Below are positions 25,253-37,420 of a DNA stretch of 64,000 nucleotides, one piece after another. Below the pieces are notes generated by a model. It was not told the DNA's origin. It made no database searches and saw nothing but the letters and a program-made list of their open reading frames with translations. Both the position numbers and the translations under genes were made by a program. Each line of letters starts with the position of its first letter. Positions within the stretch are counted from its first letter, which is position 1. Where the stretch lies: contig CM017560.1 in the NCBI GenBank assembly GCA_007844125.1, forward strand, positions 5,238,259-5,302,258. Direction: 5' to 3'. This stretch comes from Sinonovacula constricta. Taxonomy: Eukaryota; Mollusca; Bivalvia; Cardiida; Solecurtidae.

Positions 25253-27395
25253 GGAGCTGGCTGACCTGGATCTACACTATTTGCCGGGAGCTGGCGGACC
25301 TGGATCTACACTATTTGCCGGGAGCTGGCTGACCTGGATCTACACTATTTGCCGGGAGCTGGCGGACCTGGATCTACACTATTTGCTGGGAGCTGGCTGA
25401 CTTGGATCTACACTATTTGCCGGGAGCTGGCTGACCTGGATCTACACTATTTGCCGGGAGCTGGCTGACCTGGATCTACACTATTTGCTGGGAGCTGGCT
25501 GACTTGGATCTACACTATTTGCCGGGAGCTGGCTGACCTGGATCTACACTATTTGCCGGGAGATGGCTGACCTGGATCTATACTATTTGCCGGGAGCTGG
25601 CTGACCTGGATCTACACTATTTCCTGGGAGCTGGCTGACCTGGATCTACACTATTTGCTGGGAGCTGGCTGACCTGGATCTACACTATTTGCCGGGAGAT
25701 GGCTGACCTGGATCTACACTATTTGCTGGGAGCTGGCTGACCTGGATCTACACTATTGGCTGGGAGCTGGCTGACTTGGATCTACACTATTTGCCGGGAG
25801 CTGGCTGACCTGGATCTACACTATTTGCTGGGAGCTGGCTGACCTGGATCTACACTATTTGCTGGGAGCTGGCTGACCTGGATCTACACGTTTTGCCGGG
25901 AGCTGGCTGACCTGGATCTATACTATTTGCCGGGAGCTGGCTGACCTGGATCTACACTATTTGCTGGGAGCTGGCTGACCTGGATCTACACTTTTTGCCG
26001 GGAGCTGGCTGACCTGGATCTACATTATTTGCTAGGAACTGGCTGACCTGGAACTACACTATTTGCTGGGAGCTGGCTGACCTGGGTCTACACTATTTGC
26101 TGGGAGCTGGCTGACTTGGATCTAAACTATTTGCTGGGAGCTGGCTGATCTGGATCTACACTATTTGCTTGGAGCTGGCTTATCTGGATCTACACTATTG
26201 GCTGGGAGCTGGCTGACCTGGATCTAAACTATTTGCTGGGAGCTGGCTGATCTGGATCTACACTATTTGCTTGGAGCTGGCTTATCTGGATCTACACTAT
26301 TGGCCGGGAGCTGGTTGACCTGGATCTACACTATTTGCTGGGAGCTGGCTGGCCTGGATCTACACTATTTGCCGGGAGCTGGCTGATCTGGATCTACACT
26401 ATTTGCTGGGAGCTGGCTGGCCTGGATCTACACTATTTGCTGGGAGCTGGCTGATCTGGATCTACACTATTTGCTTGGAGCTGGCTGATCTGGATCTACA
26501 CTATTGGCTGGGAGTTGGCTGACCTGGATCTACACTATTTGCTGGGAGCTGGCTGATCTGGATCTACACTATTTGCTTGGAGCTGGCTGATCTGGATCTA
26601 CACTATTTGCTGGGAGCTGGCTGGCCTGGATCTACACTATTTGCTGGGAGCTGGCTGATCTGGATCTACACTATTTGCTTGGAGCTGGCTGATCTGGATC
26701 TACACTATTGGCTGGGAGTTGGCTGACCTGGATCTACACTATTGGCCGGGAGCTGGCTGACCTGGATCTACACTATTTGCTGGGAGCTGGCTGACCTGGA
26801 TCTACACAACTGGCTGGGAGCTGGCTGACTTGGATCTACACTATTTGCTGGGAGCTGGCTGATCTGGATCTACACTATTGGCTGGGAGCTGGCTGACCTG
26901 GATCTACACTATTTGCTGGGAGCTGGCTGATCTGGATCTACACTATTGGCTGGGAGTTGGCTGACCTGGATCTATAATATTTCCTGGGAGTTGGCTGACC
27001 TGGATCTACACTATTTGCTGGGAGCTGGCTGATCTGGATCTACACTATTGGCCGGGAGCTGGCTGACCTGGATCTACACTATTTGCTTGGAGCTGGCTGA
27101 CCTGGATCTACACTATTGGCTGGGAGCTGGCTGACTTGGATCTACACTATTTGCTGGGAGCTGGCTGATCTGGATCTACACTATTTGCTTGGAGCTGGCT
27201 GATCTGGATCTACACTATTGGCTGGGAGCTGGCTGACCTGGATCTACACTATTTGCCGGGATCTGGCTGACCTGGATCTACACTATTTGCCGGGAGCTGG
27301 CTGACATGGATCAACACCTTTTGCTGGAAGCTGGCTGATCTGGATTTACACTATTTGCTTGGAGCTGGCTGATCTGGATCTACACTATTTGCTTG
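25253..27395. repeat. 34-bp minisatellite, 63 units
   Basis: GGAGCTGGCTGACCTGGATC followed by TACACTATTTGCTG. The first and last unit starts (25253 and 27361) lie exactly 62 x 34 bp apart, so there is no net slippage. Variants (GACC/GATC, TTTGCTG/TTTGCTT/TTGGCTG) recur in runs of three, giving a ~102-bp higher-order unit in the right half. Related single units lie at about 24415, 48627 and 49987, so the unit also exists as a dispersed sequence. Confidence 0.95.
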
Positions 27396-27494
27396 ATCAG
27401 TTCGTGTTCAACAGTTTAAGAGTAAGTACCTAGACAACCGCAATGTTCTTCAGGTTCGGGAGCTCAGTACAAACTTGCCAATCTCCTCACAGCG

Positions 27495-27585
27495 ATTACG
27501 TCACGCGTTGCTACTTAAATCTCTGCCCCCAGCAAGGATCACGTGACGATGGCGTATCACGTGAAGTAAACATGGCGGCCTCCAT
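27495..27585 (+). promoter_or_regulatory. Promoter-like cluster: CRE, two CACGTG boxes, YY1-like element
   Basis: ATTACGTCA (CRE-like) at about 27495, CACGTG at 27540-27545 and again at 27558-27563, then AAACATGGCGGCC at about 27569-27580. The ATGGCGGC element close to a transcription start is a known YY1 signature, and CACGTG is the E-box/CLEAR core. The arrangement mirrors that upstream of the SLC49A4 homologue. The ATG opens only a 9-codon frame. No downstream gene was identified. Confidence 0.35.
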
Positions 27586-28385
27586 AAACTTTAAAATTTG
27601 ACTTTCATAATTTCATGCTTTTTGATATTTTAAGTTACTTTTTATTTTTAATATGATAAATTAAAATTTATAAAGGAAAGATACTGTATTTTGAAAAGAT
27701 AAGTCCAGAAAAAAATAAAAAAAATAAAAACTATCCGCCTGTATTTGGGCGAAAAAACTTGCTGGTGGCAGTGATATAATGTACTGTCAAGGGAAGTAAT
27801 CACTGCGGGGAGTTTGCAAACTTGCGTGTGGCAGTCTTAGACCTAATGATCGCTGGAAAATCTGGACTACCGCATTTTTGTCAAATTATTCCGCTTGTAC
27901 TGTATCAAATGTATGCAATAATTTTGGATTAATGATATTTAATGTGAATATTAAACATTCCTAAAATGCTCAGTAAATTGTATATGATAAAGTATTTACT
28001 CAATAAAACAATCCATTTAAACTCTTTATTAGCAATTTGCAAAATATAAAACAGCGGTGAAGGACTATATATTGCCGCACTATTTTGCAAACCAACAAGA
28101 CAAATTAAAAATGCTTTTTCTTGTTTGTACAAAGAACATCAAATTTTAAGATCCTCAAACTGGACGATACTTATTCCAAAGTTGAAGTGTTACTAACGTT
28201 TTATCTTGTTTCTGGCTTGTATATTTCTTCGTTTAATGTCTAATGTAAGTTTAAACGGATATCGGTTTGAAATTTCCTAGTCATTTATTTCAATGCTTAA
28301 AGAACAATACTTGAATTAAAAGTTAACAGTTCCATCCAGTCGGGTCGCCTTAATTACCTATCAGTAATATACAATTCATCCATAG

Positions 28386-28629
28386 ACGGGACATAAAGCA
28401 TCGTGCTGTTTCCGCTACGATGACATGCCACTTGAAACGATACACGTGTTTTCAACACATGTCGACACAATGGGGCTGGACAAAATATCACCCGGACGAA
28501 ATCCCTTCCGTTTTGGCACTGATGGCCAAAATTCCTCACGTGAATTTTTCTAGGCGACAAAATCTCTTCTGTCCACACAGGACCAGCGAGTCATGGGCTT
28601 ACCATACAAGGCTATGTGTGAATGCAGGT
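28386..28629 (+). other. Candidate exon of an unknown gene
   Basis: An open frame runs from a possible acceptor (TTCATCCATAG) to a possible donor (GAATGCAG|GTAATG), with a higher G+C content than its surroundings. The predicted peptide, including WGWTKYHPDEIP and FSRRQNLFCPHR, matches no family I recognise. It lies 0.8 kb downstream of the promoter-like cluster at 27.5 kb on the same strand. The minus strand is also open here, so the strand is not certain. Confidence 0.2.
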
Positions 28630-28904
28630 AATGTGTCCGATCTTTACATTTAAGTGTGCTAAGTCCTTCCTGCAAGTTGGTTCATATATCAAACAAAACA
28701 CACACAAAGAGGTTTGTAATAAAGTATTGAGCCACCGTAATTGATGCATAAAGGTCAGTCAAACATCGAACAGTGCACATTTAAACTTGTAAGCGTTAGT
28801 TAATTGAAAAAGAAAACTTGTTCTTTCAGCAAACATAGTCGATGTTCTCTGATATGGTTAAATAAGATAAACTCTGATTATGAACGGCCAGTATCTGATG
28901 GGAT

Positions 28905-28970
28905 GGTCAAGTTGTTACGCTCTACACTTTCATACTCGAGGTCCCCTGTTCGAACCACTCCCATTTTCAT
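28905..28970 (+). repeat. tRNA-like sequence (pseudo-tRNA or SINE head)
   Basis: GGGATGGTCAAGTTGTTACGC resembles the 5' half of a tRNA with an A box, and CCTGTTCGAACCAC a B box, followed by CTCCC that could pair with GGGA. Stem pairing is incomplete, so it is unlikely to be a working tRNA. Confidence 0.35.
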
Positions 28971-29237
28971 CTTCTTTTTATAATTTTTATAGTATTTTGT
29001 AACTTATAACTTTATTCCAATTATTATTTTACGTAACTGGTGTTGTTTTGTTTCAGTGTTTTTATTTTGGGAATAACAAGAAGTAAATGAAGACAATCCG
29101 ATGGACAATAACCTTTAAATCCAACCCCTGGCAAAAGATGTGGTACAAACTGGTACTAACGCTTACACTGGAATGCCATTATATTTGACATTTATTAGTT
29201 TTATCCGGAATCATACCCTTATAACATAAAACGTTTC

Positions 29238-29459
29238 CGGCATTTTTGCTGATACTCTGCAGCGACATTTTTATCATTAAGGCACAGGGGCACTTATGAG
29301 ATGCCTAGGGACTGAACCCGGCCGGTCGGTCCATTATACGTTAGAAGGGAAGCCACTACTACCAACTTTAAAGTCTTTAGTTTGACCCGGCCGGGGTTTG
29401 AACCTGCGACCTCCTGATCCGCAAGCCGACACTCTACCGCGAGCTATTGCGGCCGGTCA
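29238..29459 (-). repeat. tRNA-derived SINE, family A, copy 2
   Basis: On the minus strand the tRNA-like head reads GCCGCAATAGCTCGCGGTAG (A box) and, about 35 bases on, GCAGGTTCAAACCCC (B box), then GGCCGGGTC. The non-tRNA body matches 5734-5964. Copy 2 has a deletion of about 30 bp in the middle relative to copy 1. Confidence 0.8.
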
Positions 29460-32442
29460 CCTAACGCGGACAAAGTGCACAATTCATTGTACTAATTAAA
29501 GTACTAATTTTAGAATGAACCATTATACATTTGTGTTGCTTTGTATGTAGCTGAAAATTTATAAACTTAGTCTGATTTTGGCATTCAATAACTTTAAATA
29601 TCCAATAAATATAAAAATTTCAAAATGATTGCAAATAAATTAGTCACTGATATTAAAACACGGTGTCCTTATCAAAGACGACTACAAGGATTTTTGCCGG
29701 GAAATAAATACAGCGTCGACATTATAACTGGGGCAATAATGTTTAGACACTTAAAGCGGTCAGCATATAAAATCGGCGACACACATTTTCAAACATCTAT
29801 TTTTCCAAACACAATAGTCCGATCTAATTGCCCAGCTGTCTCAAGCGGTAATAAACATAACATGTCAATATTTGAGACCCCCAGAAGGTCGTATACCCAA
29901 TTTGTCGACATTCCGCTTTCTCGTCTATGACAACAAGGAAAGGAAAAGTGTCCCCTGGTTTAAATCCGTCAAAAAGAGTTTTATGTGCCAATATGTCAGT
30001 GTTGAATTTAGAAACGAAAGCAGTAATTGAAAAACAAGTGGAACAGCCAATATTTATCACCCTTTACCCCATGAAGTAGAAATCCAACCTATAAAGCTCC
30101 CTCTTCATACGATTTCTTATGGTTACCTACACCAAGTAAAGGTAAATGTTATTTTGTTTTTCGTTTTTCAAGGAAGCTATATTGTGTTTGTTTTGACATA
30201 GCTTTTATCGGTTGAAAGGTTAACAAAGGGTCCAGGGTGTGTAAATGAGCATTTAATCTCACAACAACCTCGCGAGCACGCTTGAAGTCGTTGCAGTGGC
30301 CTGGCGCAAGTACTTACCCCCACCGGAGGGATATCTCGCGACAGTGTAGTTCTAACGCGCACCGTGGGGTGCCATGTATCAATTACAAGTTTCTTTATCT
30401 TGTGCTCGCCGCCAAGTGATTGTATTAATTAATTAACCTGTGGAAATCGCCGTTTTTCAAGATCATTTAGCAATCAAGATAAGGGGTCAAGAGAGATATT
30501 TTGCTGGGCGCCACAAGCGTTGAACGGGTGCAAAGAGATTCACAGTGACTGACTTGCTGTTATGCCATATAAGCTGTCTAGATTAATCTAGTCCTTCGCT
30601 AAACAGTAAAAGGAAGTCTGTTACATTTCGGTTTGTATGTCTGCGCTGATTAAACATGTAGCTCATAGCTTTCAGTTGTTACCGGTGCCGTTGATAATGC
30701 TATGGTGGTACTAACAACATAGCCTTTAACTTACATTAAGTTATATAAAATGTGTATTTTATTTTCTGGGCATCTCCACCAAATATTCTGGTAATGTCAT
30801 TTCTCCAAAGAAAGACATGTTGTGTGAATGTGTATGTGTGTGTGTTGGGGGGTGGGGGATGATCTTATTCAACGAATGACCGACTGTTAAGACTTAATCT
30901 ATGTTCAGTGTTTGTTAAGGCACTGCAACATTTGGGTTTGTATGGGGTTTGCTTATATGAACAGAAAAATAGAGAAGCTGTAAAATCAGAACCGTTCAAT
31001 TTGTTTATATGTTCTCAAAAAAACATCTGGCGTAACATCTTATTCAGTCACTGGGCGTCAAATGTTATATATAAAATGTTGTCCTTTCATTACGGTGTCG
31101 TTTTTTGTTTTTGCTTTTTGTCAATTAAATTTGATTTTCAAACATTTATCAACTTTTAAATCTGTGTTATTATTGCTGACATTTTTCTTGCTCTGGCTTT
31201 ACAGTAATAGATGACAATTCAAAATTCATAAAATCGGTACACCTGCATTGTAACCCGTGTAGTACTGCATCACACACACACTTCACATGTACAGGTACAC
31301 GTGTATGAACTATAAAAACTGTATATGTCCCTAAGTGTTAAGTTCCCTACCTTAATCCCGAAATTGTATCTTAATATTGTCAACAGTCAGGAAATTCCAT
31401 TCTCACATTCACAGACGAGAGCACAGACAGAATATATATTTCAAAAAAATAGGACCAGCCATTTGGACGTGGCAGGGGTTGAAATTGATACGTTAGCAGC
31501 CGAGTAAGCAGTAAGGTCACGTGCTTCTAACCAACCTTCATTCATTCAGAAACAATGTTCATTCATAAATTGTGCCAGTTGTACACTACGAACAACATGC
31601 CCGAAATCAGATAGCACTGGCTCGGGTTTGGTTTGGTCTTCAGTGGTGATTATGCCGGGCTATAGACTCATCAATATTTCGAAACCCCACTGCTTCTATA
31701 ATTGGTATTTATAAAAGAAACTGTAACATTATTTGGAAACAATTATGTTCCTAATTGACCTTCCAAATATTCCAGTTCACTTAAATTCCGAGCATTAAGC
31801 AGACTGTTGTAGTTGTTTCGGTTATCGGAAAATTATAAGTACAGTAAAATATATTCAAAAAGGAAATATGACATGTCGCTTGAGCTACTAATATTTGACT
31901 GGTGCGCAAACGGACAAGTCAAAAATGCAAGTAAAAAAGAAACACTGGGACGAGACTTTTCACAAGCGGAGAAAAACTACAGTAAAACGTCAAAGAACGG
32001 TCAGTCGACAAAAAGTACAGATTGAGGCGCTTCATCTGCGCATTATCTCGCACTTTATAAAGGTGTTTTCTTAGAGGAAAAACCAATAATAAATAAAATG
32101 ATCCCATAAAAGTGAACCAACAAACAATCAATCAAATGTTAATTATCTTAAACTAAAACTGACATCAGATAAATAAATAAAACACTTCGAATTACGTTTA
32201 TTTTGTAAAATTACCGTTCAGTTATAGTTAAAACACAAAATGATTTTATTACAAAATTCTTCATTTATCAGAGTATTCCATTAATTTATTCATCATTTAC
32301 TTATTAGTAAAGTTATTTAGGCTGTAATCAGATGCTTTCAATTTTCTTGGTTTCAAGCTTCGCAATTTTGTCATTGATTATCAAATTACTGCTGATTGTG
32401 CTCATGTTTAGGATTAAACCGCAGCCTAACGAGTGAATCACT
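29460..32442. other. Intergenic, no gene recognised
   Basis: A 101-codon plus-strand frame at 29625-29930 has no recognisable domain or splice context. A short GT/GGGGGT stretch lies at about 30828-30859. Confidence 0.45.
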
Positions 32443-32645
32443 ACCAGTCAATCACTACCCAGTGAATCACTACCCAGTGAACCACTACCCAGGGAATCTT
32501 AACCCAGTGAACCACTACCCAGTGAACCGTTACCCAGTGAACCACTACCCAGTGAACCACTACCCAGTGAACCGCTACCCAGTGAACCACTACCCAGTGA
32601 ACCACTACCCAGTCAATCACTACTCAGTGAATCTTAACCCAAACT
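32443..32645. repeat. 15-bp minisatellite, first array
   Basis: CACTACCCAGTGAAC and close variants repeat about 13 times. It is read as Asn-His-Tyr-Pro-Val pentapeptides only because 15 is a multiple of 3. A second array of the same unit lies at 33014-33252. Confidence 0.9.
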
Positions 32646-33013
32646 CCGCACAGGGTTTACGACATCGCTACGCTCGCTTAAAACCACTGCCATCTTACAA
32701 AATCACGTGACGATTGATTGCTTACATTGAACCGGTGTAACACTGAAATTTCGCCCTCGGCGAAAGGACGGAAATGGCCGAGTTGTTACGATTTTAGAGA
32801 TAAATACATTCTTTTTTTTTCTTTATAGTTAGAATTTGTTTTTTCATCCATTATTAGTCGTTTTTCTAACATACACATTCATTCCGATTGTCATTTTACT
32901 GAACAAAAATTTAAAGTAAAAAAATCAAATTCCTCCAGATCCGGAAGGATTTCTGTGTGGTAGCAGAGATTCTCCTTACTGAAAGGGGGAGATCACTGCG
33001 TTGGAGATTGATC
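32646..33013. other. Unique spacer between two 15-bp arrays
   Basis: It carries a CACGTGACG box at about 32704 and a T-rich run near 32812-32821. No gene was seen. Confidence 0.5.
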
Positions 33014-33252
33014 TTAACCCAGTAAACCACTTCCCAGTGAACTGCTACCCAGTGAACCACTACCCAGTGAACCACTACCCAGTGAATCTTTACCCAATGA
33101 ACCGCTACCCAGTGAATCATTACTCAGTGAATCTTAACCCAGTAAACCACTACCCAGTGAACCGCTACCCAGTGAACCACTACCCAATGGACCACTTACA
33201 AGTGAACCACTACCCAGTGAACCACTACCCAGTGAATCATTACCCAGTGACC
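33014..33252. repeat. 15-bp minisatellite, second array
   Basis: About 16 units of the CACTACCCAGTGAAC type, with more variants (CCAATGGACC, TTACAAGTGAAC) towards the right. Confidence 0.9.
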
Positions 33253-33584
33253 CATCTACAAACTCTAATCAGTGAATCAATGGTGACTCCGGCATCCACC
33301 TTGTAGACGACCCACCACCCACCATCCACCACCCATCGACCGAACAACCCATCAGCCAGTTAACCTGCACCCACCCAATAAATTATCATCACCCTGTGAA
33401 CCACCCTAGCCATTAAACAAACCACCACCTTATGAACCACTACCAACTAAACCACCACCCACCCAGTAAACTACCACTTTCCCAGTGAGCCATCCCCACT
33501 GAACCTGCCCAATCAGTGCGTCAATGGCGAACCTGCACCACCACGCAGTAAAGCATTGGTAATGCCACCTCACAAAGTCAACCT
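33253..33584. repeat. Degenerate CCACCCA/GAACCACC-rich tract
   Basis: Fragments such as CCCACCACCC, GTGAACCACC and CAGTAAACTACCAC look like decayed 15-bp units. The tract is cut at about 33585 by a LINE 3' end and resumes at 34321. Confidence 0.6.
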
Positions 33585-33947
33585 CCGGCCAGAAGTATCA
33601 TTGTAGTAATGAGCCAGAAAATAGATCTACAATATTTTGTAATCTTTGTAACAAGTATGATGTAGAAGATGAATATCACTTTTTGTTAGTATGCTCTGCT
33701 TACAGAGATATTCGTAAACTATATATTCATTCATACTTTTACAAAAATCCTAGTGTTTTTAAATTTACTGAGCTGCTGCAGTCTACAAATAAACATGTTT
33801 TCACAAAATGTCAAAATTTATAAAAGAATCTTAAGTATGATTTTTTCACTTAAACCGGCACATTTTAGTTATTTTTTTATACATTTTCTGTAATGTTATG
33901 CTAGGAGAACCAGCCTCCTCATTATACATGTGTTGCTTTGTGCGTGT

Positions 33948-34080
<133 letters not shown>

Positions 34081-34236
34081 GGTGTGTGTGAGTTGTGTGT
34101 GCGTGTGCGAAGGCGTTAGAGGGTGTGTGTGTGTGTGGAACGTGTGCGTTTTCATGGTCATAATGACACCTTTTTCTTTATGATTATTCTTTTTTGTTAG
34201 ACTAGAAACTGTGTAAATTTATGTCTAATAAACCAT

Positions 34237-34238
<2 letters not shown>

Positions 34239-34275
<37 letters not shown>

Positions 34276-34277
34276 GC

Positions 34278-34318
<41 letters not shown>

Positions 34319-34319
34319 G
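34239..34319. repeat. (TCTG)n microsatellite tail
   Basis: About 20 TCTG units with one CTG interruption, directly after CTAATAAACCATTC. This position fits a LINE 3' tail. Confidence 0.9.
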
Positions 34320-34320
34320 C

Positions 34321-34745
34321 TATCCAGTGCCCCTCTCTACCTGTGAACTACCACCCACCCAATAATCCAACCTGTGTGAACCACCATTCACCCTGTTTAA
34401 CCCCGCCCCACCAGTGAACAGTCACACTGTCAACCACCTATCAGTAAACAACCAACAATTTAACCACCACCAGTGACCAACCACCTTTAAAACTACCACT
34501 TCGTGAACAACCACCCACTGTAGCACTCCTCAGAGAACCACCAATGAACCATCACCCAAAGAACCATCACCCAATGTAACACCACCCAATGAACCCCCAC
34601 CCAATGAACGACCAACCAAAGAACTACCACCCAATAGACCAGCACTCAGTAAACGAACCAGCACTCAGTGAACGAACCAGCACTCAGTAAACGAACCAGC
34701 ACTCAGTGAACGAACCAGCACTCAGTGAACCACCACCCTCTCAGT
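34321..34745. repeat. Degenerate CCACCCAATGAAC tract with a 19-bp array
   Basis: The C-rich decayed satellite continues here. At about 34632-34727 a younger array of five units, GAACCAGCACTCAGTGAAC (19 bp), has emerged from it. Confidence 0.75.
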
Positions 34746-37244
34746 GAATCAGATGCAATTAAAAACTACCTTTTTGTTGTTTATCTATCATTTAGGTGAC
34801 TGTAGTATCGAATTAATATAAAGGCGCCGCTTTATTAATCAAGCGAACTCTCTTAATCTCTAGGATGTCTGCACACGTAATTGGGCAAATAAAGCTGTTC
34901 GTGCTACCTAATAGCATGAATGGAAATGGTTTAAACTCGTGTTAAGTTAACTCAATTGTTAAATAGTAATAGACAATGATATTTTTTTTGCATTTAGATT
35001 AATGATTAGTTTCAATATTCCTTTAAAGAATGTGTAACGGTAAATCATTAAAATACAATCATAACTCTTATTGACTGAGCGTATAAACACAGTCCTATAA
35101 TGTCTATCTGGCTGGTCATATTCTGTCCAGTAAGGCGGTCGGATAATAGTTTATTGCTAGCTACAACTGTTGTTTTTTTCTGAGGATCAGTTAACAATAA
35201 ACATTTAGACAAAAATGAGCCTCATGTTCCAAAAATTAGTTTGGGCTTTATCCAGAAGGCAGACAACAGAAAAACATGACAAATAAAAATTGATATAGTA
35301 AGGTAACTCAAAATAATAGAATGATGCAAACGTGGATATTTTCTAGTGTTCGTGTTGATGGGAAATTTGAAGCAAGACTTATTAAATCAGACTGTGGGAT
35401 TTGAGAACAGTAAAACGTTTAATAATGTTGGATAACAAAACAAAAGAAGCCAAAAAGACTTTAATTTGATTTTTATGGTAAACCAACGTGCCAGAATGGA
35501 AGACAATGTAGGTGGAAGCCGCTATATTGACCATATTTGTATCGCTGCAATTAATTTCTAAAACAACAACAACTATTTAAAAACAACTTAAGTCACCAAC
35601 GGTAGGCCTAGATGAGCCGCACGAACTTTTTGTTTGTTTTTTTGTTGTTTTGTTGTTCTTTGCATAAACATACTTATGGCGACTTCCAGATAAATATTTG
35701 CGTATAAAGATAATTATTTAACAAAAACTAATTTAATAGCATTAAAAATCTGTTTTTATGTTGTTGTTTTTTTTGGTAACCGTATGTCATGTTAGTAAAC
35801 GGATTGCAAAGCTGGAAGTTTTCTCCGTAGCTACTAGCTATATTATGGCAGCTTGAATATTAGACATGCATGCTGAAAATTAGTCACTGCACATTAAAAG
35901 GAAGACAAAAGAAGCGTTTGCACAACAAAATACTTATTCGCCAGCAAAACGCGTGTATTCGGTAACTTCGCTTTGATAGTCTGTGACATTGACGTACAAA
36001 CCGGTCTGTTTTGGTAGGTCGTCCCTATTATGAAACGCTCATAAATTATTTCTTTCAGATAAACTGTTGGATCCTGGTATATCAAATTGATGATAAATGT
36101 AAATCGGGTTTCAATCACAAAGACGATTGCCAGACTATCTTAATGAAGCGATGAAGCGTCTATTTTGGAGCCGGCGAGTCTGTGTCAGCTGACATGTTGT
36201 GATAGGTCGTTATAGTTTATAGGGACCTTTCACCTGTATCTGTTGTGGAGAATATGTTGGATTGTTTCTGTATGGGGACACTAGAAGCCAAAATAAGCAG
36301 GACCGGAGAAAGACGCACCCATGTCCAGTCCTATATCTCAATCTTAAACTGCATCCACAGGGGGTTGGAATCGTACTTAAGAGTGATAATTAAAAGAACA
36401 CAAAAACGGTTACAATATCGAATCATGCCATCGACTGACAGGCTGTCTCTATGTTTATATGTAGGTATGTAAAACCTAAGTGCATGGGTGTTTTTGTTCA
36501 GAGCCACGGAAGCAAGTACACCAAGGTACTGTATAACATCACTAAGGGCATTTACAGATGTGATGGCAATACCAGAAACTGGCGACTTATTAAGAGTGAG
36601 AGCTTTAACAGCAGGAACAACGGGTGAAACAAAAGAAAAACAGTAGAAACAATGACGGTACCTCCATTGAACAGACCGTAACGGTACCTCCACCGAACAG
36701 AAATGTTGCAACAGCAGACGTGGGTGCAATATAAGAAATAGGTGCAACATGTGGAATCCACAAAGCCAATTCAATTAATCATAGCAAAAAGCGATATCAA
36801 TTGTGGAAGCAGATGAATGCAAGAAGGGCAATAAATGGACAGGAATAATGCAGTTTTAGCAATAACAGTGAAATGTTTCTGCTGGTAGTACCAGGATCAC
36901 AAGAATAAGTGTAAGCGTCCAAATTAAACAAATAAATAAACAAACAAACAAAAATCGTATAGCATTAAGGTGGTAGTTAACTTAAAATAGCCTCCTTCTG
37001 GACGCATCGTCCAAGATATGCTGTCAAACACGTGCCACGGGAATATAAAGATATACTGGATAGCTTCATAAGAAACTAGATATTTTGTCAAGTGGACGAG
37101 TCCCTGAGACCTTTAAAACAAGAATCGTCTAAAACTGATGTCCCTCTAATGCACATGACGTGAAAGCAGCGTCAGCGCAAATTTGTACAATATCCATCTT
37201 TCTTAAAACTTTGACAATATTTTTCTGTCATGCAATCGAATATT
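34746..37244. other. Intergenic, no gene recognised
   Basis: A minus-strand 147-codon frame at 36331-36774 is hydrophobic and has no recognisable domain. The same stretch is rich in GCAATAACAG-like motifs that reappear at 40 kb. Confidence 0.45.
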
Positions 37245-37420
37245 AATTGTTACCTAAAAAGATCCCACGAAATACTGTTAATTGGTGCACTACATTCTTG
37301 AGAAAAGTGAAGCATAACACTCTACTCGTCACTATGAACTCGTGTTTCCTATATAAGCCACGCTGCACAGATATCTATAAATAAACCTAAAAACACGTGA
37401 CCACTCACTTTTAAGATAGG
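37245..37420 (+). repeat. Dispersed repeat C, copy B
   Basis: It matches 11100-11275: GATCCCACGAAATACTGTTAAT-like start, AAGTGAAGCATAACAC, AGCCACGCTGCACAG, AACACGTGACCACTCACTTT. Confidence 0.7.

Larger units (their letters stand above)
27591..29237. other. Intergenic; one candidate exon and one tRNA-like piece
   Basis: Apart from the candidate exon at 28386-28629 and the tRNA-like sequence near 28905 (both listed separately), nothing was recognised. Confidence 0.4.

Noticed and set aside
29399..29459. Functional tRNA gene
   Set aside because: A and B boxes are present, but the sequence continues into a SINE body shared with 5734-5964 and the stems do not close properly.
32396..33306. NHYPV-repeat protein
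   Set aside because: The pentapeptide comes from a 15-bp tandem repeat. Two arrays are separated by non-coding sequence and no gene model joins them.
36331..36774. 147-codon hydrophobic minus-strand ORF
   Set aside because: No recognisable domain or splice context, and the composition follows the A-rich GCAATAACAG-type sequence on the other strand.
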